From the NCBI RefSeq assembly GCF_024543085.1, contig NZ_JANHNZ010000003.1:186001-250000 (forward strand): a stretch of 64,000 bases of DNA, in the 5' to 3' direction. A program made the position numbers and the translations under genes. The notes under the pieces are model-generated. The model did no database searches. It was not told where the DNA came from and was given only the letters and a program-made list of their open reading frames with translations. Shown here piece after piece: positions 42,816 to 51,654 of the stretch; position 1 is the first letter of the stretch, and every line of letters starts with the position of its first letter. The DNA is from Granulicatella seriolae. Its GTDB lineage: Bacteria; Bacillota; Bacilli; Lactobacillales; Aerococcaceae.

Positions 42816-43948
42816 CTCAGTTAACAGTGAAGGATATTATAAATCAGTTTGAAAGTTTCGCTCCGACATCATTTGCAATGGAGGGAGATCCTGTTGGCTT
42901 ACATTTCGGTTCAAAAGATCAGCAAATTCATAAGATTATGGTTAGTTTGGATATTCGTCCACAAGTTGTTCAAGAAGCCATTGAAAAGGGTGTTAATTTT
43001 ATTCTGGTTCACCACCCACCGATTTTTAGACCTATTAAACGTTTTGATTTGTCTAATCCTCAAACGGCCATGTATGCAGATATTATTAAGCACAATATTG
43101 CTGTTTATGCTGCACATACCAATTTGGATATTGCTCCTGGTGGGATAAATGATTGGCTAGCTCAAGCTCTTGATTTGCACGATATAGAGGTTTTAAGTCC
43201 AACTCAAGAATTTATGCTGCGTAAGTTGGTTGTCTATGTTTCTAAAACTGCTAGTGATACGGTTAGATTGGCCTTAACTAAAGCAGGTGCTGGTCAACTT
43301 TCTGATACGTATGCAGATTGTTCCTTTACTTCTAGTGGCTTTGGTCGTTTTAAACCACTCGAGGGAGCCAAGCCAGCCATTGGACAAGTTGGATATGAAG
43401 AAGTGGTGGAGGAAGACCGTATTGAGATGATTTTCTATTCAAACCAACTAAGTCACGTCATTGCTGCTTTACTTGAAAGCCATCCCTATGAGGAACCTGC
43501 CTATGATATTCTAAGTCTGGAAAATTCAGGGACAAGCATAGGATTAGGTAGGGTTGGGAATTTAAGCCAACCTTATTCATTAAAGGAATTGCTAGAGTTA
43601 GTTGCTAAAAAATGGGAAGTTGATGCTTTACGCTACATTTTGCCTACTAAAAATAAAGAAGATGTTTATCAACGGGTGGCACTTTGTGGTGGGGCTGGCA
43701 GTGAGTTTTATACGGATGCTTTGAAGACTCAAGCAGATGTTTATATTACTGGTGATATTACGTATCACCATGCACACGATATGCAGGAAAGCCAGTTAAC
43801 GGTCATTGATCCTGGGCATCACACTGAAAAAATATGTATTCCACGTCTGACGACTTTATTAAATCAATGGAAAGAAGTATATCAGTGGCAGGTGGATATT
43901 ATTCCATCAACTACCAATACTGAACCATTTCACTTCTATACAAAATAA
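42812..43948 (+). CDS. nif3: Nif3-like dinuclear metal centre protein (YqfO)
   Basis: This is a member of the NIF3/GTP cyclohydrolase type 2-like family. Metal-ligand histidines are visible in VHHPPIFRPI (about residue 68), AAHTNLDIAPGG (about 101) and in the C-terminal DITYHHAHDMQ and DPGHHTEK. A central PII-like insert (about 125-235) makes 378 residues, as in Bacillus YqfO. Biochemical activity remains uncertain in the family. GTG start overlaps trmK. It is 15 bp upstream of pepT and co-transcribed. Confidence 0.9.
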   Translation: MTQLTVKDIINQFESFAPTSFAMEGDPVGLHFGSKDQQIHKIMVSLDIRPQVVQEAIEKGVNFILVHHPPIFRPIKRFDLSNPQTAMYADIIKHNIAVYAAHTNLDIAPGGINDWLAQALDLHDIEVLSPTQEFMLRKLVVYVSKTASDTVRLALTKAGAGQLSDTYADCSFTSSGFGRFKPLEGAKPAIGQVGYEEVVEEDRIEMIFYSNQLSHVIAALLESHPYEEPAYDILSLENSGTSIGLGRVGNLSQPYSLKELLELVAKKWEVDALRYILPTKNKEDVYQRVALCGGAGSEFYTDALKTQADVYITGDITYHHAHDMQESQLTVIDPGHHTEKICIPRLTTLLNQWKEVYQWQVDIIPSTTNTEPFHFYTK

Positions 43949-43963
43949 GAAAGAGGTCTATTT

Positions 43964-45193
43964 ATGCCAAACCAACTACTTGAACGTTTTATCTCCTATA
44001 TCAAAAAAGATACACGCTCCAATTATGCAAGCAAAACAGTACCATCATCGCCAAACCAAACAGCTTTTTTACAAGATTTGGTCATTGAATTAGAGGAGTT
44101 AGGCTTTTCAGATGTCAGATTAAACCCTGTCAATAGCTTTGTTACTGCAACAATCCCTTCAAATACCAATAAAACAGTTCCTACGATTGGGTTTATTGCC
44201 CATGTGGATACAGCTGATTTTAACTCAGTCGGAATTAATCCTCAGTTTCATGAAAACTATGATGGAAACGATATTGTTTTACATGAAGGCAAGAACTTTG
44301 TTTTATCTGTTACTGATTTCCCGAATTTAAACAATTATAAAGGACAGACACTAATTACAACGGACGGCACAACACTTCTAGGGGCTGATGATAAAGCTGG
44401 AGTAGCGGAAATTGTAACGGCTGGTGCCTATTTGTTGGCCAACCCATCTATCCAGCACGGAACAATTCGAGTTGCTTTTGGTCCTGACGAAGAAATTGGT
44501 AGAGGAGCTGATCTTTTTGATGTAGCTGATTTTGCCTGTGATTTTGCTTATACTATGGATGGTGGACCTGTTGGCGAGTTGCAATATGAGAGCTTCAACG
44601 CTGCTCAGGCTGAAATTACTATTCAAGGCAAGAATGTCCACCCTGGTAGCGCCAAAAATACTATGGTCAATGCCTTGAGTCTTGCTAGTGAGATTCAAAC
44701 TAGTTTACCTGTTTACCAAAGTCCAGAGTTCACCTGTGGAAGAGAAGGCTTTTATCACTTAGTTTTTACTGAAGGGACGGTTGAAGAGGCGACTCTAGTT
44801 TATATTATTAGAGACCATGACAAAACACTTTTTGAAGACAAAAAAGCTTATTTAACAAAAGTTGTTGACGAGATAAACGCACGTTTTGACAACCCACGCA
44901 TTAGCCTAAATCTATTCGATCAGTATTACAACATGGCTGAAGTCATCGAAAAAGACTTCCAATCGGTTGAGCTTGCTAAAGAAGCCATGATGAATTTAGA
45001 CATTCGACCAATCATCGAACCAATTCGTGGCGGAACAGACGGGTCTAAAATCTCTTTCATGGGATTACCAACACCAAACATTTTCGCTGGAGGAGAAAAC
45101 TTCCACGGACGTTATGAGTTTGTTTCACTACAATCCATGGAAAAAGCTAGAGATGTGATTATTGAGATTGCTAAGCTAGCTGTGAGCAAATAA
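43964..45193 (+). CDS. pepT: Peptidase T (tripeptide aminopeptidase)
   Basis: This is a zinc-dependent M20B peptidase that removes N-terminal residues from tripeptides in the cytoplasm. AHVDTADFNS near residue 80 supplies the first zinc histidine and aspartate, TTLLGADDKAGVAEI the bridging aspartate, FGPDEEIGRGADLFD the catalytic glutamate pair, and PIRGGTDGSKISFMGLPTPN the C-terminal site. At 409 residues it is complete. It has an AAGAGGTC ribosome binding site. Its neighbours are not peptide-uptake genes. Repeat copy R6 follows its stop. Confidence 0.95.
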   Translation: MPNQLLERFISYIKKDTRSNYASKTVPSSPNQTAFLQDLVIELEELGFSDVRLNPVNSFVTATIPSNTNKTVPTIGFIAHVDTADFNSVGINPQFHENYDGNDIVLHEGKNFVLSVTDFPNLNNYKGQTLITTDGTTLLGADDKAGVAEIVTAGAYLLANPSIQHGTIRVAFGPDEEIGRGADLFDVADFACDFAYTMDGGPVGELQYESFNAAQAEITIQGKNVHPGSAKNTMVNALSLASEIQTSLPVYQSPEFTCGREGFYHLVFTEGTVEEATLVYIIRDHDKTLFEDKKAYLTKVVDEINARFDNPRISLNLFDQYYNMAEVIEKDFQSVELAKEAMMNLDIRPIIEPIRGGTDGSKISFMGLPTPNIFAGGENFHGRYEFVSLQSMEKARDVIIEIAKLAVSK

Positions 45194-45304
45194 AGAGTAG
45201 ATAATTCAATTCAAAATGAAAGTAAAGAAGCTATCTCTAAAATTTTGAGAATTCTAGTAGGGCAATGATGATAAAGCCACATTTTATTAGATATACTACA
45301 GAAG

Positions 45305-45411
45305 AATCTCCAGATAAATTACTGAAATGAAAACGGTGGTACTTTCGTAAGCCATAGACTAGGGCTCACGGAGGACCACTGTTTTCATTTCAGTTCTAGT
45401 TTTCGGAGATT
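45305..45411 (+). repeat. Repeat copy R6, short form lacking arm B
   Basis: This is a 107-bp derivative. The closing stem AATCTCC and CTGAAATGAAAAC match CGGAGATTT-side and GTTTTCATTTCAG complements. Only arm A remains (CGTAAGCC with GGGCTCACG). A T-run follows. The remaining 45194-45558 gap shows a strong AAAGGAGG ribosome binding site for the next gene but no clear promoter. Confidence 0.8.
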
Positions 45412-45558
45412 TTTTTGTGACATAATAATTGGTCTATCTGTTAAGAAATATTAATCTAACTCATTTGTAAAGAAGTCACTAATTTGATTAAGCTTTTCTA
45501 GCGTTGATTGACATTCTGACTATAGAACGAGTAACCTTAGGAAAAGGAGGGCCAAGGC

Positions 45559-46887
45559 ATGCAAGATAGAATCAAAAAATTTATAACACAATTACATCAA
45601 AAACCTATACTGACTCTATATGAAATAGGAGTAGTTGTCTCTTTTCTTATAGCCATTTTCTTAGGTTTTATGTCGGGAATAGGAGTAGGTACTACACTTT
45701 CCATCACAGAGATTGCTAGGAATTTTGGGTATATAGTTACTTATGGTTTTGCTTTTGTATTTTTTGTAGGGCCTGTGCTATTTTTCTGTGTTATTTTACC
45801 CATACTAAATACTATTAATCTTTTAAAACCTTATAAAAAGCTAGAATCCTTTTCTTATAATATGGTACTGCAAAGATTGTCGCTTTTGCTCTTTTCGCCA
45901 ATATTTTTTCTACAATTAAGTTTTTTAGCATCTCCACAAAAAGATTGGCCTATACAATTGATTAACGATGATGTGCACAACCCAATTTATTCCAAAGCTC
46001 TACCATTAGTTGTGACTGTTGCTATCTTGTCCATTGTAGCTTACGTTTACTTATCATTTGTCAAATTAGAGAAGACTAGTCCTATTAAAATCATCCTGTC
46101 ATTTTCTATGATGTTACTTGGATTGATACAATCAGTTATCTTAATTTATCAACTATCGCCGAGATTAGCCCCTTATCAGTATGGAACATTTATCTTGTTT
46201 CCGTTAAACTTTATTATCATTTCACTTAGTCTTTTTCGCATCATTGTCTCGCAATGGAATCAAAAGCAATCACGGCTGAACAAGGTGTACTCTAATCCTC
46301 TATTACAGAAGATTAATTTAATTCTGTCTTCGACTAAATCATGGCCAATTGCCATACTTATCTTTTCTTTGCCACTTTTAGCCGTGGGAGTAGGTATTTT
46401 AGTCCTATTTGGCCAATCGCCAGCGCTTATCATCAAAACTTGGACAGAGACCAGTGAGTGGTCCTTATCCGAGCAAGTTTCTCCACAAAATGTATTTCAG
46501 GATGAACATTATCTGTGTACAGTTGCGGCTGGAGGACATAAAAAGATTGTTAAGCCGATTCGATATGGAGTTCGTCATGGGCATATTGTCGTCGTGAACC
46601 GTCAACTGTCTATTGCCAATGCTTTTGAACAAGTCATAGAGGAAAAAGCTCCACGTTTCCATAAGGTGGTCAGATTTGTCTATGACCGCTATGGATTTCC
46701 TTTGGCACGTCTGGTTAAAAGCAAGACTAGTGCAGATATTGTCTATGTCCTTATGAAACCATTGGAGTGGTTTTTCCTTATTATTTTATATTTTACAGAT
46801 GCCAATCCAGAAAATAGGATTGCTCTACAATATTTTCCTAAGAAATTTGAAGTGAGTAGATCCTATGAAACTTATGATGAAAAATAA
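45559..46887 (+). CDS. Polytopic membrane protein, probably DUF6688 family
   Basis: The 442-residue membrane protein has about seven predicted helices (roughly residues 17-41, 56-84, 105-125, 145-170, 177-197, 204-224 and 254-280). A conserved-looking C-terminal cytoplasmic domain follows: LCTVAAGGHKKIVKPIRYGVRHG near residue 315, then VVNRQLSIANAFEQVIEEKAP. These motifs resemble the uncharacterised DUF6688 family as I remember it; a search is needed. Function unknown. The gene is flanked on both sides by repeat elements (R6 and R7-R9). Confidence 0.6.
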   Translation: MQDRIKKFITQLHQKPILTLYEIGVVVSFLIAIFLGFMSGIGVGTTLSITEIARNFGYIVTYGFAFVFFVGPVLFFCVILPILNTINLLKPYKKLESFSYNMVLQRLSLLLFSPIFFLQLSFLASPQKDWPIQLINDDVHNPIYSKALPLVVTVAILSIVAYVYLSFVKLEKTSPIKIILSFSMMLLGLIQSVILIYQLSPRLAPYQYGTFILFPLNFIIISLSLFRIIVSQWNQKQSRLNKVYSNPLLQKINLILSSTKSWPIAILIFSLPLLAVGVGILVLFGQSPALIIKTWTETSEWSLSEQVSPQNVFQDEHYLCTVAAGGHKKIVKPIRYGVRHGHIVVVNRQLSIANAFEQVIEEKAPRFHKVVRFVYDRYGFPLARLVKSKTSADIVYVLMKPLEWFFLIILYFTDANPENRIALQYFPKKFEVSRSYETYDEK

Positions 46888-46906
46888 TAAGATATAATCT
46901 GCAACA

Positions 46907-47403
46907 GGGGTGGGTAAAAAGTTTGTCATAAAATAAAATAAAAGCTTTCTAACTCATAAAATAGTTTTCCAGAAATGTATCCGAAATGGGAACGGTGGCA
47001 CTGCCGTGAGCCTTGATCTCACGGTCTTAGCTGCCTACGTGGCTGTAAGGGGCTGGGAAAAAAAGTCCATAATGACTAATAGTTATTTTTAAATCACAAA
47101 AGAGTTTTGCGAAAATCTTAGCAGATATGAGAACGGTGGCACCGCCGTGAGTCTAGGTCTCACTGGCTTAGCTGTCTACGTGGCTGTAATCGGCTAAAGC
47201 CGAAACATCCACTGTACGCCAACTATGCTTTACACCGTTATTTCTGCTAAGATTTTCGCAAAACTCTTTTGTTTGAATAGCAGCCTGGACTTTTTACCCA
47301 GCCCCAACATCCACTGTGCGTCAGCTATGCTATACACCGTTATTTCGGATACATTTCTGGAAAACTATTTTTTTTGATTACCATTTGAACTTTTTGCTTA
47401 GCA
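46907..47403 (+). repeat. Repeat copy R7, interrupted by copy R8
   Basis: The closing stem is a perfect 30-bp match (46958-46987 with 47342-47371) of a sequence unlike its neighbours (AAAATAGTTTTCCAGAAATG...). Arm A is GCCGTGAG...CTCACGG. The 5' half of arm B ends CTGTAA at 47048 and resumes AACATCC at 47306; the expected tip is replaced by copy R8. Outer boxes GGGTGGGTAAAAAGTTTG and GAACTTTTTGCTTAGCA flank it. With R8 and R9 it accounts for nearly all of the 46888-47616 gap. Confidence 0.88.
47049..47305 (+). mobile_element. Repeat copy R8, inserted within R7
   Basis: This is a full 257-bp unit bounded by complementary ends GGGGCTGGG (47049-47057) and CCCAGCCCC (47297-47305). The inner unit 47098-47270 has a perfect 27-bp closing stem, arm A (GTGAG/CTCAC) and arm B with CGGC-TAAA-GCCG at 47191-47202. 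It shares flanking sequence on both sides with R5, which defines the mobile unit. It carries no coding region. Confidence 0.88.
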
Positions 47404-47487
47404 CGTTAAATTTATGGTTCCAATTAAAACTAATCTTTCAAGCACAAAGACTATCTAGATAAATTTAGCAGAAGTAGGAAGTTAAGA

Positions 47488-47546
47488 AAAAGTCCGTATT
47501 TTACAACATAAAAGAGTTTCCGATCTATTTCTCGGAAACTCTTTTA
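47488..47546. terminator. Repeat remnant R9, solo closing stem acting as a terminator
   Basis: AAAAGAGTTTCCG (47510-47522) pairs with CGGAAACTCTTTT (47533-47545). The left flank (AAGTCCGTATTTTACAAC) matches that of R1, so this is an internally deleted copy. It has A/T runs on both sides and lies just past the stop of the minus-strand rqcH gene. Confidence 0.8.
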
Positions 47547-47616
47547 TGTTTGATGAGTAGATTTATATGGAGACACGAGTACATTATGAACTAATTGATT
47601 TTTTAAGTTGCTTTTC

Positions 47617-49332
47617 TTATCTTTGAACCGGTTTACTCATTTGTCTGACCAGTTCTTCGTTAGGCGTAATAAACGTATTTTGTTGCCCCTCATAGACCAC
47701 AAATCCTGGTTTGGCACCATTTGGTTTGCGTAAAAATTTTACAGGTAGGTAATCAACTGGAACGGTTGCCGAGTGACGGAATTTTGAGTAGTAGGCTGCA
47801 AGATTGGCTGCCTGTCCAATGGTTTCGTCACTTGGATTGTTGGATTCAACAATGACATGGGCTCCCGGAATATTCTGGGCATGAAGCCATAGATAATCTT
47901 TTTTCGCTGTTCGCAAACTTAGTTGGTCGTTTTGAATGTTATTGCGACCAACCAGTATGCGAGTGCCATCTGATGCGAAGAACTCGTATGGCTTAGATGA
48001 AGCAGTTTTTTGCTTGCCTTTACGAGCTTGTTTTTTTAGATAACCACTTTGGGTTAATTCCTCTCGGATAGCTTCTAGATTCTTTACATCTGAATCTTCA
48101 ATTTGCACAAGAATCGTTTCGATATAATCAATTTCTTCAAGGGTTTCTCTTTTTTGTTCTTCAATGTGCTGGATAGAGTTCCTCAATTTTTGATATCGTT
48201 TAAAATAAGATTGTGCATTTTGAGAAGGGTTAAGGCGATGAGACAGGGCGATAGTCATGGGCTGATTATCGTCATAATAATTGTCCAAGGTAATCTGGTC
48301 TTGGCCTTTCTCAATCATGTGCTGGTAGGTATTTAACAAGTCACCCTTGATGCGATACGATTCTGCCTGTTCAGATTTAGCCAAATCATCGTCCAGTTTA
48401 ACCAGTTTATCACAGTTCTTTTTCAATTCACTTTTCAGCATTTGCAAAAGGTTGCCTGCCAATTGTTGGATTCGTTCTTCCTGCGATCGGTTGATATAAT
48501 AAGCTTCCAGCAGAGCTGATAAGGAATCAAAATATTTTTCCTGATCAGCATTTAAACTGAGATAGGGGAATGGTGTAAAGTAAGATTTTTGATTTCTTAT
48601 AGATAGGGTTGGTCGTAAGGCTTGATTGCCTTCTTGAATATACCCATAGAGGGCTTCGGCTAAAGATTGGTCTTTTCTTAAAGCTCGTTCAACAATTTCA
48701 TGAGCTGTCTGTGAGCTAACGCCTTGAAATTGGTCCATCAAAAGTTTACTTGCTTGCTCTTGACTTGGCTTCATTTGTAAGAGAACATCTAGTTGAAAGA
48801 GGTCGTAATCAAAAGGATTCTTTTTAACTTGGTGGGGTGGAAGTTGGTAAACAGCACCCGGTTGTAGTGTTCGAAAAGAATTCTGGCTGAGTGGAACTCG
48901 CTTTAAGCAATCAACAATCAGGTTTTCTTGTCGGTTGATTAAAAACATATTGCTGTGTCGTCCCATCAACTCAATCGTGAAACGCCATTTGGCTTCATCA
49001 CCTAGTTCATTACGGCTATCGATATCCATCTGCAAGATTCGGTCAGATCCTAATTGTTTAAAGTCACTAATAATAGCTCCCTCTAAATGCTTGCGTAAAA
49101 TCATACAGAAATTAGGTGCTGTTTCGGGATTGTCTGCCTTTTCAGTCATAAAATGAACGCGAGCCATCATAGGGTGAGCCGAACAGAGTAGAATATGGTT
49201 TTTCCGATTAGCACGAATCGTCAGTTGAATTTCATAGGGGAGGGGCTGATGGATCTTTGAAATACGGCCACCAATAATCTGGTCGCTAATCTCTTTTGTC
49301 ATCCATTTTGTAAATAAACCATCGAATGTCAT
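47617..49332 (-). CDS. rqcH: RqcH/Rqc2 homologue (FbpA, NFACT protein)
   Basis: This ribosome quality-control factor binds stalled 50S subunits and directs C-terminal alanine tailing of nascent chains; it was earlier called fibronectin-binding protein. The NFACT-N domain covers about residues 1-220 (FCMILRKHLEGAIIS near residue 80), a helical and coiled-coil middle follows, and the NFACT-R domain near the end reads ILVGRNNIQNDQLSLRTA and DYLWLHAQNIPGAHVIVES. The start at 49332 has AAGGAG; an in-frame ATG 18 bp upstream does not. The 571-residue length is typical. Confidence 0.92.
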   Translation of the reverse strand: MTFDGLFTKWMTKEISDQIIGGRISKIHQPLPYEIQLTIRANRKNHILLCSAHPMMARVHFMTEKADNPETAPNFCMILRKHLEGAIISDFKQLGSDRILQMDIDSRNELGDEAKWRFTIELMGRHSNMFLINRQENLIVDCLKRVPLSQNSFRTLQPGAVYQLPPHQVKKNPFDYDLFQLDVLLQMKPSQEQASKLLMDQFQGVSSQTAHEIVERALRKDQSLAEALYGYIQEGNQALRPTLSIRNQKSYFTPFPYLSLNADQEKYFDSLSALLEAYYINRSQEERIQQLAGNLLQMLKSELKKNCDKLVKLDDDLAKSEQAESYRIKGDLLNTYQHMIEKGQDQITLDNYYDDNQPMTIALSHRLNPSQNAQSYFKRYQKLRNSIQHIEEQKRETLEEIDYIETILVQIEDSDVKNLEAIREELTQSGYLKKQARKGKQKTASSKPYEFFASDGTRILVGRNNIQNDQLSLRTAKKDYLWLHAQNIPGAHVIVESNNPSDETIGQAANLAAYYSKFRHSATVPVDYLPVKFLRKPNGAKPGFVVYEGQQNTFITPNEELVRQMSKPVQR

Positions 49333-49458
49333 TGAGGTTCTCCTTGTCATTTTTCTTGTGTTTCTTATTATAACATGTTTTTCAATAGGGGGTCTAAGTC
49401 TTTATTTTTGGGCTTCTTTACATTATGATTAGAATATAAAACAAGGAGGTTGATTGCC

Positions 49459-49893
49459 ATGTTATGGAACATTAAAAAGTTTGAACAATTAACAAATCGA
49501 GAGCTGTTTGATATCTATAAAGCACGTGTATTGGTCTTTGTGGTGGAACAAGAATGCCCTTATCCTGAAGTGGATGATGCAGACCTGAATTGTTTACACA
49601 TCTGGACACAACATAATCAAGGCGTCCAAGCCTATTGTCGTTTAATTCTTGAAGAGGATGGCATACATCTGGGACGAGTTTTGGTTGAGCAAAGCCAGCG
49701 GAAGTCAGGACTAGGTAGAGTATTGGTTGCTAAAGCCTTAGAGGTCATTGAAGAATGGTATCCAAATGTGCCAATTCATGCGCAAGCACAAGCCTATTTA
49801 GAAAAATTTTATGAAGGTTTTGGTTTTAAGGCTATTTCCGATGTCTATCTAGAAGATGACATCCCTCATATTGATATGCTGATTGAAAAATAG
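49459..49893 (+). CDS. ElaA-like GNAT acetyltransferase
   Basis: The 144-residue acetyltransferase opens with the ElaA segment ELFDIYKARVLVFVVEQECPY, then DDADLNCLHIW, and the acetyl-CoA loop GRVLVEQSQRKSGLGRVLV (residues 76-94). QAYLEKFYEGFGF closes motif B. ElaA substrates are unknown. ATG 49459 is preferred over TTG 49450 because AAGGAGG lies 9 bp before it. It precedes the purE operon, but a promoter and operator separate them. Confidence 0.85.
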   Translation: MLWNIKKFEQLTNRELFDIYKARVLVFVVEQECPYPEVDDADLNCLHIWTQHNQGVQAYCRLILEEDGIHLGRVLVEQSQRKSGLGRVLVAKALEVIEEWYPNVPIHAQAQAYLEKFYEGFGFKAISDVYLEDDIPHIDMLIEK

Positions 49894-49910
49894 CACCCTA
49901 TTTGCGAACA

Positions 49911-49942
49911 AAACATATCAATTTGTAATTAACATTCGTAAT
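49911..49942 (+). promoter_or_regulatory. Paired PurBox-like operator of the purE operon
   Basis: ATTTGCGAACAAA and, on the opposite strand, AATTACGAATGTT are close to the PurR consensus (A-W-W-W-C-CGAAC-W-W-T). The CGAA and TTCG cores are 16 bp apart, the spacing of Bacillus paired PurBoxes. Confidence 0.6.
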
Positions 49943-49955
49943 TAGAGAGGTTTTG

Positions 49956-49964
49956 TGCTATTAT
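49956..49964 (+). promoter_or_regulatory. Extended -10 promoter of purE
   Basis: TGCTATTAT; the second PurBox covers the position of the -35. Confidence 0.5.
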
Positions 49965-50044
49965 TAAGTCCGTATTAGGTCTCGATAGCACGAAACCGTT
50001 GTTTTGGTGTATTGAGAGTCACATTCCTTAAGGGAGGTTTTTTT

Positions 50045-50536
50045 GTGTCCATTCAAGTTGCGGTTATTATGGGAAGTAGTTCTGATTGGGAAACGATGAA
50101 ACATTGCTGTGTCATTTTAGACCAGTTAGGAATTCCCTATGAAAAACAAGTTGTCTCAGCTCATAGAACACCAGACCTCATGTTTTCTTTTGCTGAAAAG
50201 GCTAGGCAAAGAGGCATCAAGGTCATTATTGCTGGTGCTGGTGGAGCGGCTCATTTACCGGGTATGGTTGCAGCAAAAACGACCTTGCCAGTGATTGGTG
50301 TACCTATTCAATCACGTGCTTTACAGGGGATGGATTCGCTCTTATCAATTGTTCAAATGCCCGGCGGAGTTCCAGTAGCCACTATGGCCATTGGAAAAGC
50401 TGGCGCCATTAATGCAGGATTGTTTGCTGCTCAAATTTTGGGTGCCTTCTCACCAGAAATCGCTACAAAGATTGAAGAAAGAAGAAAAGAGATGGCGGAA
50501 ATGGCAATAGAAAGTAGCGATGACCTCTATGAATAA
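50045..50536 (+). CDS. purE: N5-carboxyaminoimidazole ribonucleotide mutase
   Basis: The enzyme isomerises N5-CAIR to CAIR in purine synthesis. [12 protein letters not shown] near residue 11, SAHRTPD near 40, [11 protein letters not shown] near 70 and [29 protein letters not shown] contain the active-site residues. GTG 50045 gives 163 residues, the family length, and has GGGAGG 6 bp before it; an upstream in-frame ATG would add an unconserved leader. It overlaps purK by 17 bp. First gene of purEKB. Confidence 0.95.
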   Translation: MSIQVAVIMGSSSDWETMKHCCVILDQLGIPYEKQVVSAHRTPDLMFSFAEKARQRGIKVIIAGAGGAAHLPGMVAAKTTLPVIGVPIQSRALQGMDSLLSIVQMPGGVPVATMAIGKAGAINAGLFAAQILGAFSPEIATKIEERRKEMAEMAIESSDDLYE

Positions 50537-51653
50537 TCCCAATCTTGATATCACAATCGGTATTGTTGGTGGAGGTCAGTTAGGAAAGATGATGGCTCAA
50601 TCAGCTAAGTCATCTGGTTATCGTGTCATCATTCTAGACCCCCAAAAGGATTGCCCAGCTTCACAGGTTAGCGACCAACAGCTTGTCGCAGCCTATAATG
50701 ACCCTGTTACCTTGAAAGAACTTTGTCAGCTCTCAACTGTCATTACCTATGAGTTTGAAAATGTGGATGCAGAAACCTTAAAACAACTCACCAATACGAG
50801 TAATTTTCCACAGGGAGTTCAAGTCCTTGAGATAACACAGAACCGTATTTTAGAGAAAAATTTTTTGCGGTCGAATGGCTTGCCAGTTGGAAATTATGAA
50901 CCTGTTTATGAAACATCACATCTAATGCCAGCTTTAGAAAAGATTGGTTATCCAGCTGTTCTTAAGACTTGTCGCTTTGGCTACGATGGGAAAGGCCAAG
51001 TAATCTTAAAAGATTCTAGCCATCTGCCGCAAGCAATGGAACTTGTCGAAAATAGTGAATGTATTTTAGAAGCATGGGTGCCTTTTAGTAAGGAGCTTTC
51101 GATTATGGTTAGCCGCAATGCTTCTGGGCAGCTATCTTTATTTCCTGTTAGCGAAAACCAACATAGGGACAATATTCTTCATCTTTCGATTGTACCTGCT
51201 CGTATTTCAAGTAACATAGAAATGAGAATTCAAGACTTAGCAAAAAGAATCGCCGACAAACTAGACTTAGTTGGTACTTTAGGTATTGAATTGTTTTTAG
51301 TAGAAGAGGAAACTATTTTTATTAATGAGTTAGCACCCAGACCACATAATTCAGGACACTATTCCATTGAAGCTTGCAATTTTTCACAATTTGACACATC
51401 AATTCAGGCTGTTTTAGGTCTTTCTATGCCAAACATCCAATTACTGAAATCCGTGATTATGGTCAATGTTTTAGGGCAAGATCAAGAAAAAGTTTTTGAA
51501 TTAAAAACACATAAACCCAACTGGCATTTTCATGATTATGGAAAAAAAGAGGGTAAATACAACCGAAAAATGGGGCACATTACTATACTAACTGATTGTA
51601 TTCAAACCACACTGAAAGAAATTGATGATACTAGAATTTGGAGGAATAATTAA
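50520..51653 (+). CDS. purK: N5-carboxyaminoimidazole ribonucleotide synthase
   Basis: This ATP-grasp enzyme carboxylates AIR to N5-CAIR using bicarbonate. The N-terminal [18 protein letters not shown] is the pre-ATP-grasp signature; [17 protein letters not shown] and the [20 protein letters not shown] stretch form the ATP site and family signature. It has 377 residues. Either ATG 50520 or ATG 50529 could be the start; neither has a clear ribosome binding site, so it is probably coupled to purE. It ends 1 bp before purB. Confidence 0.94.
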   Translation: MTSMNNPNLDITIGIVGGGQLGKMMAQSAKSSGYRVIILDPQKDCPASQVSDQQLVAAYNDPVTLKELCQLSTVITYEFENVDAETLKQLTNTSNFPQGVQVLEITQNRILEKNFLRSNGLPVGNYEPVYETSHLMPALEKIGYPAVLKTCRFGYDGKGQVILKDSSHLPQAMELVENSECILEAWVPFSKELSIMVSRNASGQLSLFPVSENQHRDNILHLSIVPARISSNIEMRIQDLAKRIADKLDLVGTLGIELFLVEEETIFINELAPRPHNSGHYSIEACNFSQFDTSIQAVLGLSMPNIQLLKSVIMVNVLGQDQEKVFELKTHKPNWHFHDYGKKEGKYNRKMGHITILTDCIQTTLKEIDDTRIWRNN

Positions 51654-51654
51654 A

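Noticed and set aside
49965-50044. Possible purine riboswitch in the purE leader
   Set aside because: The conserved loop and junction bases of purine riboswitches are absent; only a weak TCTCGATA/TATTGAGA stem is present, and paired PurBoxes account for regulation.
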